This document shows, piece after piece, positions 10,948 through 21,637 of a stretch of 64,000 nucleotides of DNA. The notes under the pieces were generated by a model. That model saw nothing but the letters and a program-made list of their open reading frames with translations, was not told the origin of the DNA and searched no databases. Each line of letters starts with the position of its first letter. Position 1 is the stretch's first letter. The stretch comes from Cristatella mucedo (Eukaryota > Bryozoa > Phylactolaemata > Cristatellidae), in the NCBI GenBank assembly GCA_009760855.2, contig WPIO01000113.1, positions 1,085,001-1,149,000 on the forward strand, given 5' to 3'. A program made the position numbers and the translations under genes.

Positions 10948-11091
10948 CCGTATGCACGTTCGCTCACTTGTGTTGCCTGCATAAGATACAGTGCAGCCGT
11001 CGCCACCAGTATCACAACTCGCTTGTGGGGGGCTTCGTTCTTCGTCGCGAAGCCAGTCGGGCCACCATCGAGTGCTCGAGCCCCAATACTG
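10948..11091 (+). repeat. Dispersed repeat D, copy 2
   Basis: Partner of 8354-8478 in the same orientation. Downstream sequence (11092-11390) does not match that of copy 1, so the shared unit is only about 100-140 bp. Confidence 0.65.
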
Positions 11092-12319
11092 CCGTTGAAG
11101 TGACGTTGGCCGCATCGTGGTCTTGGTCGCAAGCGGCCACTCGGGAGCAGTCAATCGACACCCGTGCTGAACTGCACCTAGCGCTGAACTAGCATTCTAG
11201 AAACAGACACTGGCAGGCCATCGAGGGGAAATAGCCAAGAAAAGGCTGGTTGGGACTCCGACGTCACCATGCTTCCGAAATACCCCAGAAAGCCTTGGGC
11301 CGTCCCCTGCACGTAGCATTCCCCAGTTCTTTTGGCGGCAACGCTTATAGCCGGTCAATCAAGAGCCAGGCCTAGAAATTGTCATGTTATGATCGCTCGT
11401 TCTCCCTTTCTATCTATAATAATAATAATATTGTAGCAGATCGCTGTATCGTACCACCAGAGAACTACTACGCTATCAAGGCACTTTACAACTAACTGCA
11501 AATGACCGTTGGGTTTGTGACTTGCTGTTTTTTGAATGAACACAGAACAGCAGAGAGCGAGTCTGATAATAAAGTTACCTAGTAACTTCATGATAAAATG
11601 CTTAAATTGCTATCCGAATCTTCAAAAAGCTGCAAAGACTAATCTCGTCCAACTCGAGAGCTTTAAATCGTGAATTCGAAGTCTCAGCTGCCTCTGGTGT
11701 CTAGCGGCTACTTTCACGGTGCTTACCTCAGACAGTAGTGTCAATCTTACGCAACAAAGACAACAAGTAAAATATGGCCGAGTCGAGAGAAATTCGATTA
11801 ACCACAAAAGTCTTCGCACCCTAGGACCACCGAAAGGATGCGATCGGGTCGGAAACAGGAGAGATGCCGCTGTGCAAAAGTCATGGACATTTCTTTCGCA
11901 CCATGACCAAACGCTTGTGTCACCGCCAGCTTTTCAGCGAACATGCGGTACAGTTGACGTATTGTCTTAGATGGACGCGATGGGCACGAGCTGGGTGATT
12001 GTTTCACTCAAAATATGCGGTCACCGTACCGTAGCAGGTCATATGAGTCCAAGCCAGAGTTTTCCCTCAATCCGTTGATTAGAAAAGCTGACGCCTGGTA
12101 GAACTTCCTGGATTTAGTGGCCAGCCATGTAGCCATATTACTCACCAGCTTAGCCACACGATGGCTATTCTCTGAAAACCTCCCGATATCGGGATATGTC
12201 ATTCTAGTCTGAAGAGAATCAGTGAGACGTTGGATCTATATGAAGCCATCACAGATGCACCAAATCCCGGATGGAAATCGAACATAACGGCATTGGAAGC
12301 AATCTTCTTAAAATAGTTT
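11092..12319. other. Unannotated stretch
   Basis: Contains a short (AAT)n at 11416-11432. Frames at 11719-11970 (+) and on the minus strand show no domain and lack splice context. No repeat was matched. Confidence 0.45.
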
Positions 12320-12395
12320 GCATATGCGAAGCGCCTGAATAAAGATTTAATTTCTCTTAGGGTGCTATACACATGAATTATATACATAGATTATA
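12320..12395 (+). mobile_element. SINE-1 tail fragment
   Basis: Only the 3' part is present: GCATATGCGAAGCGCCTGAA, hairpin, then a TATACACATGAATTATATA terminus. A fragment resembling the SINE-2 end (AAAAAGAGGCTGTTAAATGA) follows at 12411. Confidence 0.7.
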
Positions 12396-12488
12396 TATAT
12401 AATTTCGATATAAAAAGAGGCTGTTAAATGAGCTCGTATTATTTCTTTTCGTAGTTTGCGGTGGCTACGGCAGTGCCATGGCCTTAGC

Positions 12489-13372
12489 TCATTGTGCACC
12501 CTTGGGCGACATGCAACAATCAGGATCTCTTTTGTACTTGAGTCGCGGGCAGACGACGCTCCTGAGCTGATCTTCGACGGAAAGCAGAGTGCTGGAGCCT
12601 CGGCAGCGCAACGCCACTGCATCGAACCAGAGATGAAGCTCGAACCGAACCCACTCGGCCGCGCTCCCAAAGCTGCCTCCGTCCCATAGATGGCACATCC
12701 GCTCCGATTCGGACCATAGGGCTTCCATGAGCGCCAGCTGTTGGTCGCCAGTGATTGAGACGTCGTTCGGTGGAAATTGAAGGAAAGCGCAGATGGCGCC
12801 GAGCGAGTGCAAAGCCAGCGTGGCGTCCACGTCAGCGCACTCCTCGCTCAGCTTCAGGAGCCGACTTGGGGAGCTACCGGCGGCGCCAGTCTCGGAGGAC
12901 GTGTTGCTCTGCAGGTACTTACTGTTCCAATAGACTGCTATTGCTCTCCTGCATGTCTGCTCTTTTGGGGTCTGATTGACGGCGCCATTTCTTTTGTGAA
13001 CCCACTGAGTGGTATTCACTTTGGTTGTAGCTGACTGAGACGTACGTCTGTAGTTTAGTGCGAAGGGCGCAAACAAGACGAACGTGATCACGGAAGCAAA
13101 GAAGAGGCACCAGAGTCGCTTTCCTCTTCTCGGCACCTCGTTGCGCTCCGGCATGCTCATGATGGTGTAAAGGGAGATGACTCCAAATGCAGGGTTCAGA
13201 AATGTTAGAAAAGTGAGCAGGCGAAAGAAGTTGGCCCTACAACATGCCGACATCCGGCAAAAGGCATTGCAACAGCTGTCAAAAAATTAATTATATTAGT
13301 TCGTATAAACAGTACAATAAGGTAAATAATTCTCCTTCTTGACACTCACTATGCAGCAAAGATGACGGACAT
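12489..13372 (-). CDS. Two-exon gene for a two-pass membrane protein with a Cys-rich ectodomain
   Basis: Exon 2 (13275-12489) encodes most of the protein and ends in TGA. Its 5' edge is a strong acceptor, TTTTTTGACAG. Upstream, CATAGTGAGTG gives a donor at 13349, and the 74-bp intron 13349-13276 joins exon 1 (ATG at 13372-13370, MSVIFAA) in frame, total about 269 aa. Residues about 24-49 and 62-82 are hydrophobic helices separated by a basic loop (PERNEVPRRGKR). After helix 2 come three N-glycosylation sequons (NTT, NQT, NTS) and eight Cys, as in an extracellular domain. The LNPAFGVISLYTI helix and two-helix layout resemble CD225/dispanin proteins, but the loop is shorter and I do not claim that family. 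The frame stays open 14-25 codons upstream of the ATG, so exon 1 may be internal. A GTAAGT inside exon 2 (about 12923) could permit alternative splicing. Function unknown. Confidence 0.62.
13276..13349 (-). other. Predicted 74-bp intron
   Basis: GTGAGT donor, AT-rich interior, T6 pyrimidine tract and GACAG acceptor. The frame is phase 2 on both sides (TA + C gives Tyr). Splicing is predicted from sequence only. Confidence 0.55.
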
Positions 13373-13552
13373 GTCACTTCCCTTGCCCTGCCGGATCGAA
13401 CCGCTGCCTTCGATGCTAACATCTACACTGTCATTATGGCTTTATGGAGTTACAAACGGAGATAAATTATCGAAAACGGTGTCGTACTTATACTTTTAGA
13501 ACAATGAGCAAAAGTAAAAGTAAGGCAAAGTACGGTTGACCCAGGCTTGACC

Positions 13553-14375
13553 ATACCCGTTAGTACCCAGGCTGGGTTCGGTTGGCTGGGACCGGACGGC
13601 TATAATGAGGGTTAGGGTCACCGGCTAGGCCGGGGTCGGACCTACGGCAAGTGCGGTGACGTGGGGTCACCGGGGCTCTTGGGTAGGAGAAGCTGGCCAA
13701 GTAGGTGATGATATTGGAGGCTCCCGGTCTCGCCGAGTTATGCACCTGGATTAATAATAATAATAATAATAATTCACTTGATAAAGCGCCCTCAGATAAC
13801 TTAATCTCTCTCTAGGCGCTTTACATTTGCTGTAAAGTTCGTGAATCGTGCAAGCGTGCTCCAGCGATGCTGCCACGCACGTAAGCGAACGAGTACCCAA
13901 GGCCCGTGCGGAGCTGGATAGCTCGCTCGTTGTTGACTTACATATTCCGCGTTCTCCGTGTAGCGTGTTCGTGACCCCCCCCCCCCGTGTGTTGGCGTCT
14001 TTCGGTGGAAGCTCACGACTGTGGTAGTTATCGACTTGGACTGGCCAAGCAGTTACTCAGCCAGCCGGGTTTTGGACGGCGTACGATCGTACTGTTGGAT
14101 TCGGAGTCGGTACAACGACAGGACTGCGGAAGCCGACTGACCCTTTGTTGGCACTTGCTGCGTCGTCTTGCGCCCCCATAGTGTACTATGTATAGGACCG
14201 TCCCTGTAGGCTTGTTTAGTTCCCCTGTTGTTGTTGGCGCATGCGTTGTTATAAAGAGGTTTACCCTGACGGACGCTCGTCTTACCCGAGCTCGGCAGCA
14301 TGGCGAGCGGCAGCGTGGCCGGAGTACGGCGGGGTTTGGCGGGAATTAGCCTCTGATCCCTGGAACTCGGCTACA
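13553..14375 (+). repeat. Dispersed repeat E, copy 1 (about 820 bp, GC-rich)
   Basis: Strongly similar to the reverse complement of 42655-43415. Shared landmarks: GGTTGGCTGGGAC, GGGTCACCGGCTAGGCCGGG, GAGTTATGCACCTGGAT, ACTGTTGGA...GGAGTCGGTACAACG, TAGTTCCCCTGTTGTTGTT, TTATAAAGAGGT and GGCATGGCGAGCGGC-like. The TATAAA near the 3' end fits an LTR or other promoter-bearing element, but no TG...CA ends or primer site are clear. The frames differ between copies, so it does not look protein-coding. It contains the LINE-A tail at 13749. Confidence 0.85.
13749..13838 (-). mobile_element. LINE-A tail inserted in repeat E copy 1
   Basis: (ATT)n followed by the hairpin (AAAGCGCCCTCAG ... TAGGCGCTTT) and GCTGTAAAGT. 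Repeat E copy 2 runs without interruption across this point (CACCTGGATGGGTGCAGGCG), so the insertion boundaries are defined within the window. At about 90 bp it is one of the shortest LINE-A insertions here. Confidence 0.88.
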
Positions 14376-14539
14376 CGCTTAGAGGCAGATGAGCCTTAAC
14401 GGCTATCGCCTCCTCCGCTCTCGTGATATAAGGGAGATAACCTGCAGATTTACAGCTCACGAAAGCCGATTCCGTAGGCTTTTCGACTCCATTTGACTCG
14501 GCTTGAGACAATACCTAGCCGGCACGAGGGCTACAATTT

Positions 14540-14705
14540 AGAGCATCACGTGGTCTTCGGAGGAGCTTGCCGCTCATGACCCGAGGTCGTGGGTCAGAGG
14601 CCGGCATTCGGCCATCCTTCGATGCTCGCTGCAAGCTGCGTTAATTGCCGTACGGGCTCAACTGCCTCTATGCAAACGAGGCTGCCTAATCAGCTAAACC
14701 TCTTT
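14540..14705 (+). mobile_element. Diverged SINE-2-like head of repeat F, copy 1
   Basis: B-box-like GACCCGAGGTCGTGGGTCAG, followed by SINE-2-type body words (GGGCTCAACTGCCTCTATGC, AACGAGGCTGCCTAATCAGC). It has diverged from the 9763 copy and is followed directly by repeat F, as at 26290. Confidence 0.6.
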
Positions 14706-15110
14706 TTAAAGCTTCAACCGGGCATCCTACTTCCGAAGCGTATGTTGTAATTGCTTCCGAAACGATGACGGTAGCGGCTAGCGGGGCGATAAGACTGCGG
14801 CACGTCGAGGCACCAGGTTAAGTGCCCAGGGTAAGGTACGCCATACAGCGGCACCTCGTCGTAAGCTCGCGAGCCGCCCGAGTGTCTGAAGAAGGTTGAC
14901 GGGTCCTGCCAGCGGCTTGCCGGAATGCTGCCACCTCGGCCCGCTCGCCATTGGCCCGAGCGTACCCCAGACAAGTCCCCGGCGGCATTCCGGCAACGAT
15001 TCGTTTCCATACGAAACAATGAGCGCGGAGATGTCCCCGTCGTAGCTGTCAGCACCTCGCCGCGGCAGAGCGACTCGCGGCCTAATGCGAGGGGCGCGTC
15101 GGAAGCTTAG
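14706..15110 (+). repeat. Repeat F, copy 1
   Basis: Similar to 26485-26763: GGCATCCTACTTC, GGGCGATAAGA.TGCG, CAGGGTAAGGTACGC, AAGGTTGACGGGTCCTG, GCTTGCCGGAAT. Homology between the two copies ends near 14960. The segment 15020-15100 (CAGCACCTCGCCGCGGC) recurs at 16435-16490. Non-coding as far as I can see. Confidence 0.65.
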
Positions 15111-15117
15111 CAATAGA

Positions 15118-15598
15118 AGCGCTTCAGTTCTTACGCTGACCCACAAGGCCCCCCACGGCTTGGCTCGTTCGTACCTAGCTGAACTGCTGCATCAGTTTCA
15201 GCCTGTTCGCGCCCTCAGGTCCTCTGTGGACAACAAATTAGCTGTCCCATTCCTCCGCTTAAAGACAGTTGACGACAGAAGCTTTAGCTCTGCAGGTCCT
15301 AGACTGTGGAACTCGCTCCCACAATTCTTACGCAACAACATCTACTCTCCAACTGCCGACTATGGCACATCTTTTTCAGCGGCCCTGAACTGCTACTTCT
15401 ATGCTACTCACTACCTCAACTGCTCTCCTGACTCTGCTATGCTTCCCACTTTCTCTTTGTTGCGTGAGACGAAGTCTGTTGGCTACCGAATGCGTACCGA
15501 AAGCCGCTTAAGCTGTGAGTGCGCTATACAAAACTCTCCTGCGTAGCACCCACATGGTCTTTATGACTTTGTGGAGTTACTGACGGAGATACATATAT
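15118..15598 (+). mobile_element. LINE-B 3' end with open C-terminal ORF
   Basis: Open frame from about 15085 to the TAG at 15544 encodes GLARSYLAELLHQFQPVRAL, FSSAGPRLWNSLPQFLRNN and GYRMRTESRLSCECAIQNSP, the C-terminus of the LINE-B polyprotein. The 3' UTR (CACCCACATGGTCTTTATGA) and the GATACATATATA terminus follow. The unbroken frame suggests a relatively young copy, 5'-truncated next to repeat F. Confidence 0.88.
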
Positions 15599-16830
15599 AT
15601 ACATATAGGGCGGCGGCGGCGTTAGCTCACTGCGGGTCAATGCTACGGCGGCGCAGTGATACATTGCCGACAGGGAGCACTTTCTGAATAGTCTCCCGCT
15701 CGGTGCTCGAGTAGCCCCCAGCGGGACTAGAAAGTAGTCGCTGGCGGGACGTCTGACTTCGCGGCGCGGACGGCAAATGGTCCACCGACGCCGGTATGAG
15801 AGAAGACGCGGCTACGCGGCGCGAGGAAAGCGCGGCGACGGCGACAACGACGGCGGCGGCGGCTCGAAGCGCCGCGCTTCTCCGCAAGCCTCGCCGCAGC
15901 TGAATGCGCTTCGAGCGAGCGCTGTTTGTCAGTGGGGGTGACGGTGGTGACCTGCGGCACCTGTCAGGACGCGGATGCCGCCCTCCTGCCTATCTTTATA
16001 ATAATGCACTTGATAAATCTTATGGCATGGCGCTGGCTTTTATTTAACCTAGGCCACACGTTATCACCCAGTCGCACAATTACGAATAATTACCGTCAGC
16101 CACAATCCGGCCGGTTTAGCTGGTGCCGCCGTTTCAGCCTCGCCGGGCGCAGGACGCTCGGCTGCCAATAGCGAGCGCCGGCAGTTTCGCAATAGAGCCG
16201 CGGCAGGGCCGCTGCGGCACTCGCTGTGGCGGCCGCTCTGCGGCTTCGGCCGGCCGCTGCGGCGCTCGCTGTGGCGGCCGCTCTGCGGCGCTCGCTGTAG
16301 CGGCCGCTCTGCGGCTTCGGCCGGCCCGTTCCAGCCCCGCTAGCCCGACTGTCTCCAGAATGCGTCGCCGACGGTCAGGAGGTAACGATACGATTCTTCG
16401 CGACGCGGCGGGTGCTGAGATGCCGCCCTCGAGCCTGCCAGCACCTCGCCGCGGCTAGGCGACGCGAGTGCTAACGCGAGGGACGCCTGACGGCTAACTG
16501 CGCTCGCCAGCGGCGTCGCTGAAGAGTAATTTGCTGCAGGCCGCCGCCGTGCTGCAAATTACGGCCGCTCTGCGGCCGCCAGAGTGGCCTGCGACACGCC
16601 GTGCCACACGGAGCGCTCCCATCAAATAATCTGCCGCTCACCCAAGCGGGACGACTCCGACTTAGAGTTGACAACTGCTGCTCCGCCAACGCCGGTGCGT
16701 GAGAAAACGTGGCGGAAGAAACAAGGTGGCGGCGGCATCGTAAGGCGTCTTGCTCCCACAGCACTTGCTCCGCACGAACGCCTGACCTCAGCTAAACTCA
16801 CCGCCCGCTAGTGCCAGGTGCCGGGTGCTG
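15599..16830. other. GC- and CpG-rich island, no confirmed gene
   Basis: Very rich in CG with GCGGCCGC-type words. Frames are open on both strands because stops are rare in such DNA; all give low-complexity Ala/Arg/Ser products. A CpG-island promoter or simply a GC-rich repeat are both possible. A poly-G run lies at 16830-16842. Confidence 0.5.
16205..16327 (+). repeat. GC-rich tandem repeat, about 45-bp unit
   Basis: About 2.7 copies of a unit containing CTCGCTGTGGCGGCCGCTCT followed by GCGGCTTCGGCCGGCC; the middle copy lacks the TTCGGCCGGCC part. A related GCCGCTCTGCGGCC word recurs at 16561. Confidence 0.85.
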
Positions 16831-16869
16831 GGGGGGGGGGGGTTTGCAGCATCAGCCATCTCGTCCTTC

Positions 16870-17052
16870 TATGCCCCTGTGCATGTAACCCCTAACCATG
16901 TTATTCGTGTTGTTTATCAAGCACGATATTACTCACCATTCAATCGCATTTCCCTATGCAGTAAATGTAAAGCACCTAGAAAGAGATTGAGTTCTCTAAG
17001 GGCGCTTTATCAAGTGCATTATTATTAATATTATTATTATTATTATTATTGT
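16870..17052 (+). mobile_element. LINE-A 3' UTR and tail
   Basis: Starts in the 3' UTR (GTGCATGTAACCCCTAACCA), passes the hairpin (AAAGCACC ... GGGCGCTTT, one G-T-type pair) and ends in (ATT)n. Confidence 0.88.
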
Positions 17053-17320
17053 AAGCATTCCCACGCGGAGCGGCGCTGTGTTGGGCGGCGCGGCTGAGCG
17101 GTACAAAGGCAGAGCTTCGGAGGTCGGTCCTCGACAGCTCTTGAATGCTGAAACTGCCGTCTGACATCGTAGAGTCATGCGATACATAACAAGCACTATA
17201 AAGATACTAGAGAGAAATTTCTATCGCACCCTGAGAGAACTTGCAGAATAGAGAGACTGTAAATTTTCTTTAAATGTTGCCAAGTCCTTAGATGTCGTTA
17301 TGGTCGGTCGTAGAGATGGC
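17053..17320. other. Unannotated stretch
   Basis: No gene or repeat recognised. Confidence 0.4.
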
Positions 17321-17494
17321 GAGACTTAGGAGAGGGAGAGAAAGTGTGAAAGAGAGATCAGAGGGTAAGAGGTCAGAGGGTTAGAGAACCTGGAGAGACT
17401 GCTAGAGGGTGAGAGAACAAGGGTGAGAGAGATTGCGGGTAAGTTAGAAGATGGGAGTGAATGGGAGAAAGAGAAGATAAGGCATAAAGGCGAG

Positions 17495-17549
<55 letters not shown>

Positions 17550-17575
17550 TGAGAGCGAAAGAGAAAAGGTGAGAC
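17321..17575. repeat. Purine-rich tract with (GA)n core
   Basis: Mostly G and A on the plus strand with a pure (GA)n at about 17497-17541. It produces artefactual Ser/Leu-rich frames on the minus strand. Confidence 0.9.
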
Positions 17576-17849
17576 AATACTGAAGAAAGAACGATGAAGA
17601 TTGGGCGTTGGGAGATTTGGAGCGACTGAAGCTAGCCCCCGTAAGTCTATTAATCGGCCCCAGTTGATCATCTTACTGACTTATCCGTCACCCAGAAGTG
17701 GTCGAGGCGTCTTCGAGATACTGCCGCCATCTGGTATCCCCAAGTAGAAGGCCTTTATGGAAGATATCGTGATAATGCTACATTAAGGCCCGAATAGCGA
17801 AGCGTTCTATAGTTAAAAATTTGATGCAAAACTGTGGGGCACGTGGACC

Positions 17850-18160
17850 GGGTGAGAGAGAGATAAAGAGGGAGAGAGAGAGAGAGAGAGAGAGAGAAGC
17901 GGAGAGAGAGAGAGAGAGTGAGAAAGAAAGAAAGAGGGGAAGAGAGGAAAAAAGGGAGAGATATAGAGGTACGACGTGAGGGAGAGAGAGAGAGAGAGAA
18001 AGAGAAAGAGAGATACGGAGATAGAGGAAGAGGTACAGATAGGGAGGGCAAGAATGGAAGAGGCTGAGAGAAAAGAAGAGAGAGAGAGCGAAAAAAGAAG
18101 GAGAGAGAGGGGACGGAGTAAGTGGTGGGTGGGAAGGAGTAGAAGGGAGAGGAAATAGCA
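17850..18160. repeat. Second purine-rich tract, about 300 bp
   Basis: Imperfect (GA)n/(GGA)n with pure runs at 17870-17897 and 17980-18000. It is separated from the first tract by ordinary sequence. Confidence 0.9.
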
Positions 18161-18950
18161 GCAGACACACTACACTAACAAGAGGGATGTCAAGTAGGTA
18201 GCCAATCGGATCGATCAGATCGCAGGATAGAGGGGACCGGTTCGAAAGCTCTAATTGCCGTGACTAGGCTCCTGAGGTGGATAAAACACATGCCCAGCGT
18301 TTCCGCAGACGTAGGGCGAGCGCGAACCCTTCCCAGCTACCCGGGGCAGCTTACCTTCGTCGGCAACATGACTTCGGCATGCTTCTATCACTGTCCAAAA
18401 CCAAATGTAGAAAGATGTTCTTCCCCATTTCGCTAACGATTAGTTTGCTCGACTTCATGCCGTCGGCCGCAACGTAGCTCTGCCTCCACTATCTACTCCT
18501 TAGCTCAAAAACGTGTGCGACGTCTGCTGCTACGAGTCGCAAACTGCCGCAGTCTCAGTTAAACTCGCCACGAGCGGAAGCACGGCTTTGTTATGACAAG
18601 TCACAGGTGCATGTCAGCACACTCGTGAGCATTAGCGAGAATCCGCAGCGGCTGCAGCTGCTAAAGGGGCAGGGACGCCTTTCAGCGCTGCTCAGTAAAG
18701 TGTTCCCAGATCCCTGCTACCTCGTTCGTTGGAGATCGGCAGTCGAGAGGGCATTAGAGCACGAGCGTCCAGTCGAAGCAGACGAGTCGCTCTCCACCCG
18801 CCAGCTTGTCTGCAAACGGCGAGCCGCTCGGCGTGACTAAGGGCGATGGCGCGTTGCCATTTGCAGAGCCGAAGCTGCTGCAGCAAAGCTGCTGCAGCAG
18901 CTGAGGTACCACAGCAGATACGAGTATGGCATATTCAATGTGGCTATCAT

Positions 18951-18954
<4 letters not shown>
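18161..18954. other. Unannotated GC-rich stretch
   Basis: Short frames such as 18607-18840 (+) show no domain. Just before the triplet array lies a set of CTGCTGCAGCAG-type words (18878-18902), probably related to it. Confidence 0.4.

Positions 18955-19013
<59 letters not shown>
18955..19013 (+). repeat. (CTG)n array, about 19 units
   Basis: Pure CTG/GCT run ending in CTGCAG. Polyserine, polyleucine and polyalanine frames here are artefacts. There is no sign of an exon around it. Confidence 0.97.
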
Positions 19014-19344
19014 AGTCACTGACATCTGTTGCAGCATTGAGGTGGAAGACGGTAGACAAAATGACGGACGGTCACAGACGTGAAGTAACCGACTTTGGAA
19101 ACGCTAGCTGAGTAGCAAGGACAAAGTGCAGGTCAAACCACGATAAAAACGCACAGCACCAAAGCGCTCGGACAAAAGTGGGCAATGCTAGTGACCCGGA
19201 GAAATGCCTGCACCACCAAAGCTGCTAACTAAAATAATAGCTCCTCTTTTGATATATACTGTAAATGGATTTAACAAGTTTACTGTCTTCCAAATCGATA
19301 AGTATTATGCAAAAAAGAAAAACCTATTTTAGCTTGCGGCTGGT

Positions 19345-19721
19345 AATAATAATTATAATAATAATAATAATAATAATTCACCTGATAAAGCGCCCTCAGA
19401 GAACTTAATCTCTCTCTAGGCGCTTTACATTTGCTGTAAAGTGAAATGCAATTGAATGGTAAGTAAAATCATGCTTGAAAAACAGACGAAATGAATAATT
19501 TGGTTAGGGATGACATGCACAGGGTCAGCATGCAAATGTGGTTAGTGGCAGCATTCACAGTGTCAGCACGCATAAGCACATCAAGGACGAATCACAAGGA
19601 CCCACTAAATGCTGTCCTAAATAGGTGTGTTTTTAGGTTCCTTTTAAATGTGGTCAGGTCAGGGGATGTTCTGACGCAGGTCGGGAATTCCAGGAGGGAG
19701 TTCCAGGCTTTGGGAGCATAT
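19345..19721 (-). mobile_element. LINE-A 3' end with possible 6-bp target duplication
   Basis: (ATT)n, hairpin, 3' UTR and the last ORF codons, truncated at GGGAGCATA. GCTGGT occurs immediately outside both ends (19339-19344 and 19722-19727). Near the truncated end GAATTCCAGGAGGGAGTTCC is a short internal duplication. Confidence 0.88.
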
Positions 19722-19727
19722 GCTGGT

Positions 19728-20494
19728 GTGGAAGTTACGGCAGCTCGTCCAGTTTCATTATGCATTAAAAATGCAAACTCTGAATACAGAAAACCTTGTC
19801 CGATTTTAAAAGGCCAGCCAGAATTCCTATTTAACCAATTCCTGGAGAGCAGCAAGTTGCATGATTGCTTGATCTCGGACTTTATATTTGGCTCAAGTTC
19901 GAGGATTTCAATGTTGCAACAGAGTATACAGCGACCGCGGAAATCTTCGAACGCCCGTCAAAATAATTTTAGCTCTGAGCTTCGTTCCTGTAGCGGACGT
20001 TTCTGCTGCTGTTGACGAATTTCAGATGAATACCCTCGTCCAGTGACACTGTTGAAACATTAATAGGACGACATAAACATTGGTGAGCAGCTATAAGGTA
20101 GAAGTGCAAGTTGAACCGATTGCGGAAATAATTTGGATCCCACAAATAACTGCAGGACAGCTGCAATGTCCGCAATAAAGGCCATAACGCAGCGGTTTTG
20201 ATTCCAAGTTACACACAGAATAGTATTACGGGTTTACCCACCAAATTTTATGAAATTGGGTTTAGGCATTCTCGTGATATGGCCTCTAATATCTCAGGTC
20301 TCTCTCGGCAGCCTATTTAAACATTCGAACGGCTGCACAGCTGTTATTTCCACAAAAAACTTTACACAACCGCGCTTTTGATTCCACATTATAGAAAATG
20401 ATGGCGCGAGTTCACCCTTACAACTTATTTTAATTTAGTATCTACATTCTTATACGATAAAAATAACAAAAAATGAAAATACATGTATGTAACA
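19728..20494. other. Unannotated stretch
   Basis: The frame at 19491-20015 is mostly antisense LINE-A and its distal part has no domain. No other signal. Confidence 0.45.
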
Positions 20495-21310
20495 AACTTG
20501 GAGAATTTCTGTCTAGGCACTTCACATCTGCTGTATGGGAATCGTGATCATGTGGTTAGTGATAAAACGCACAAGTTCAACAAGCATTACATGGTCGGTG
20601 GTGGTATGCACAGAGTTAGCATGCAAATAACGTTTTATCAGCACTTACTGCGTCAGCGGATGTAAGCACAAAAAGAATAAATCCCACGGACTCTGCGATA
20701 AATTGAAGCATTGTAGCTTCTTTTTAAATTGTGTCGTCAAGTGATGGATGTCTTGACCTCATTCAGATTGCTTTCCATGTTGGTAGCATACGAAATAAAA
20801 TCACGGTCGGAAAAAGATTTGATGTTCGTAAGAGATGCAGGTTAACGAGCTGAAGCAGAAAAGCTGGCAGTAGAATGTCTAGCCTTATAGGAGAGTAGTT
20901 CTGATTGGTAGGCTAGAGCCTGAGAATATAATGATAAGAAAAATTTAGTAGCAGAACTTTGAAGTCGATACGCTCTTTGATTGAGACAAAGCTAGTGCAG
21001 GTCGGCAAGGCGTGGTACGATGTAGCAACTGCAAGGATTAATCCAGACAAGCCTAATTACCTAGTTTTGAGCTAACTTAGGCCCCTAATTTCATATGCCG
21101 GTAGACCAGCCAGCACATTATTGAATAAGTCGAGATGGGATGGTAAAAATGCATGGATAAGATCGTTAGTAGTATTCCTGTCTATGCATACCCGAATTTT
21201 GGCAATGTCGTGTAGCTGAAATTAAATAGACTTGACTGTGTGTGGAGCTGGCGTGGTATTTTAGTGCAAGGTCACTTTGGAACACTGTGCCCAAAATACG
21301 AATTCCTCGC
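20495..21310 (-). mobile_element. Old LINE-A copy
   Basis: Aligns over about 800 bp with the LINE-A 3' UTR and C-terminal ORF in reverse (TAGGCACTTCACATCTGCTG, then ATAAATCCCACGGACTC, then GAGATGGGATGG). Many substitutions; terminal (ATT)n absent. Confidence 0.72.
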
Positions 21311-21324
21311 CATCCCTCCGATCT

Positions 21325-21500
21325 GAAGGGCAGCTAAGGAAGTGAGTATCATGAAAGTAGAAACTCCGGATTGTAGGAAAGCGTGGGACACAGTCGGCCG
21401 CAGATGAGTAATTGTCGTTAGGTTAGAATTGCACTAGTGAACTTCGAAATCTAGGACCTGTTTAGCCTACGCTTACCCAGCTATCGGTCTTTACATAACC
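21325..21500 (-). mobile_element. LINE-B fragment, degenerate
   Basis: Reverse match to the LINE-B C-terminal ORF between the FSSAGPRLWNS and LNCSPDSAM segments (CATGAAAGTAGAAACTCCGG; AATCTAGGACCTG). Confidence 0.65.
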
Positions 21501-21519
21501 ATGTTTTTTTCTTTATCGA

Positions 21520-21584
21520 GTATGCTACCACTAACCTTTGTTAATCGTGCTTCCTTTGTCACAAATGTGAAAATGTGAAGTGCC

Positions 21585-21637
<53 letters not shown>

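Noticed and set aside
16123-16458. 111-codon Ala/Arg-rich frame
   Set aside because: Produced by the 45-bp GC-rich tandem repeat.
18607-18840. 77-codon frame with RWRSAVERALEHERPVEADE
   Set aside because: Protein-like composition but overlapped by an open minus-strand frame and no family resemblance or splice context.
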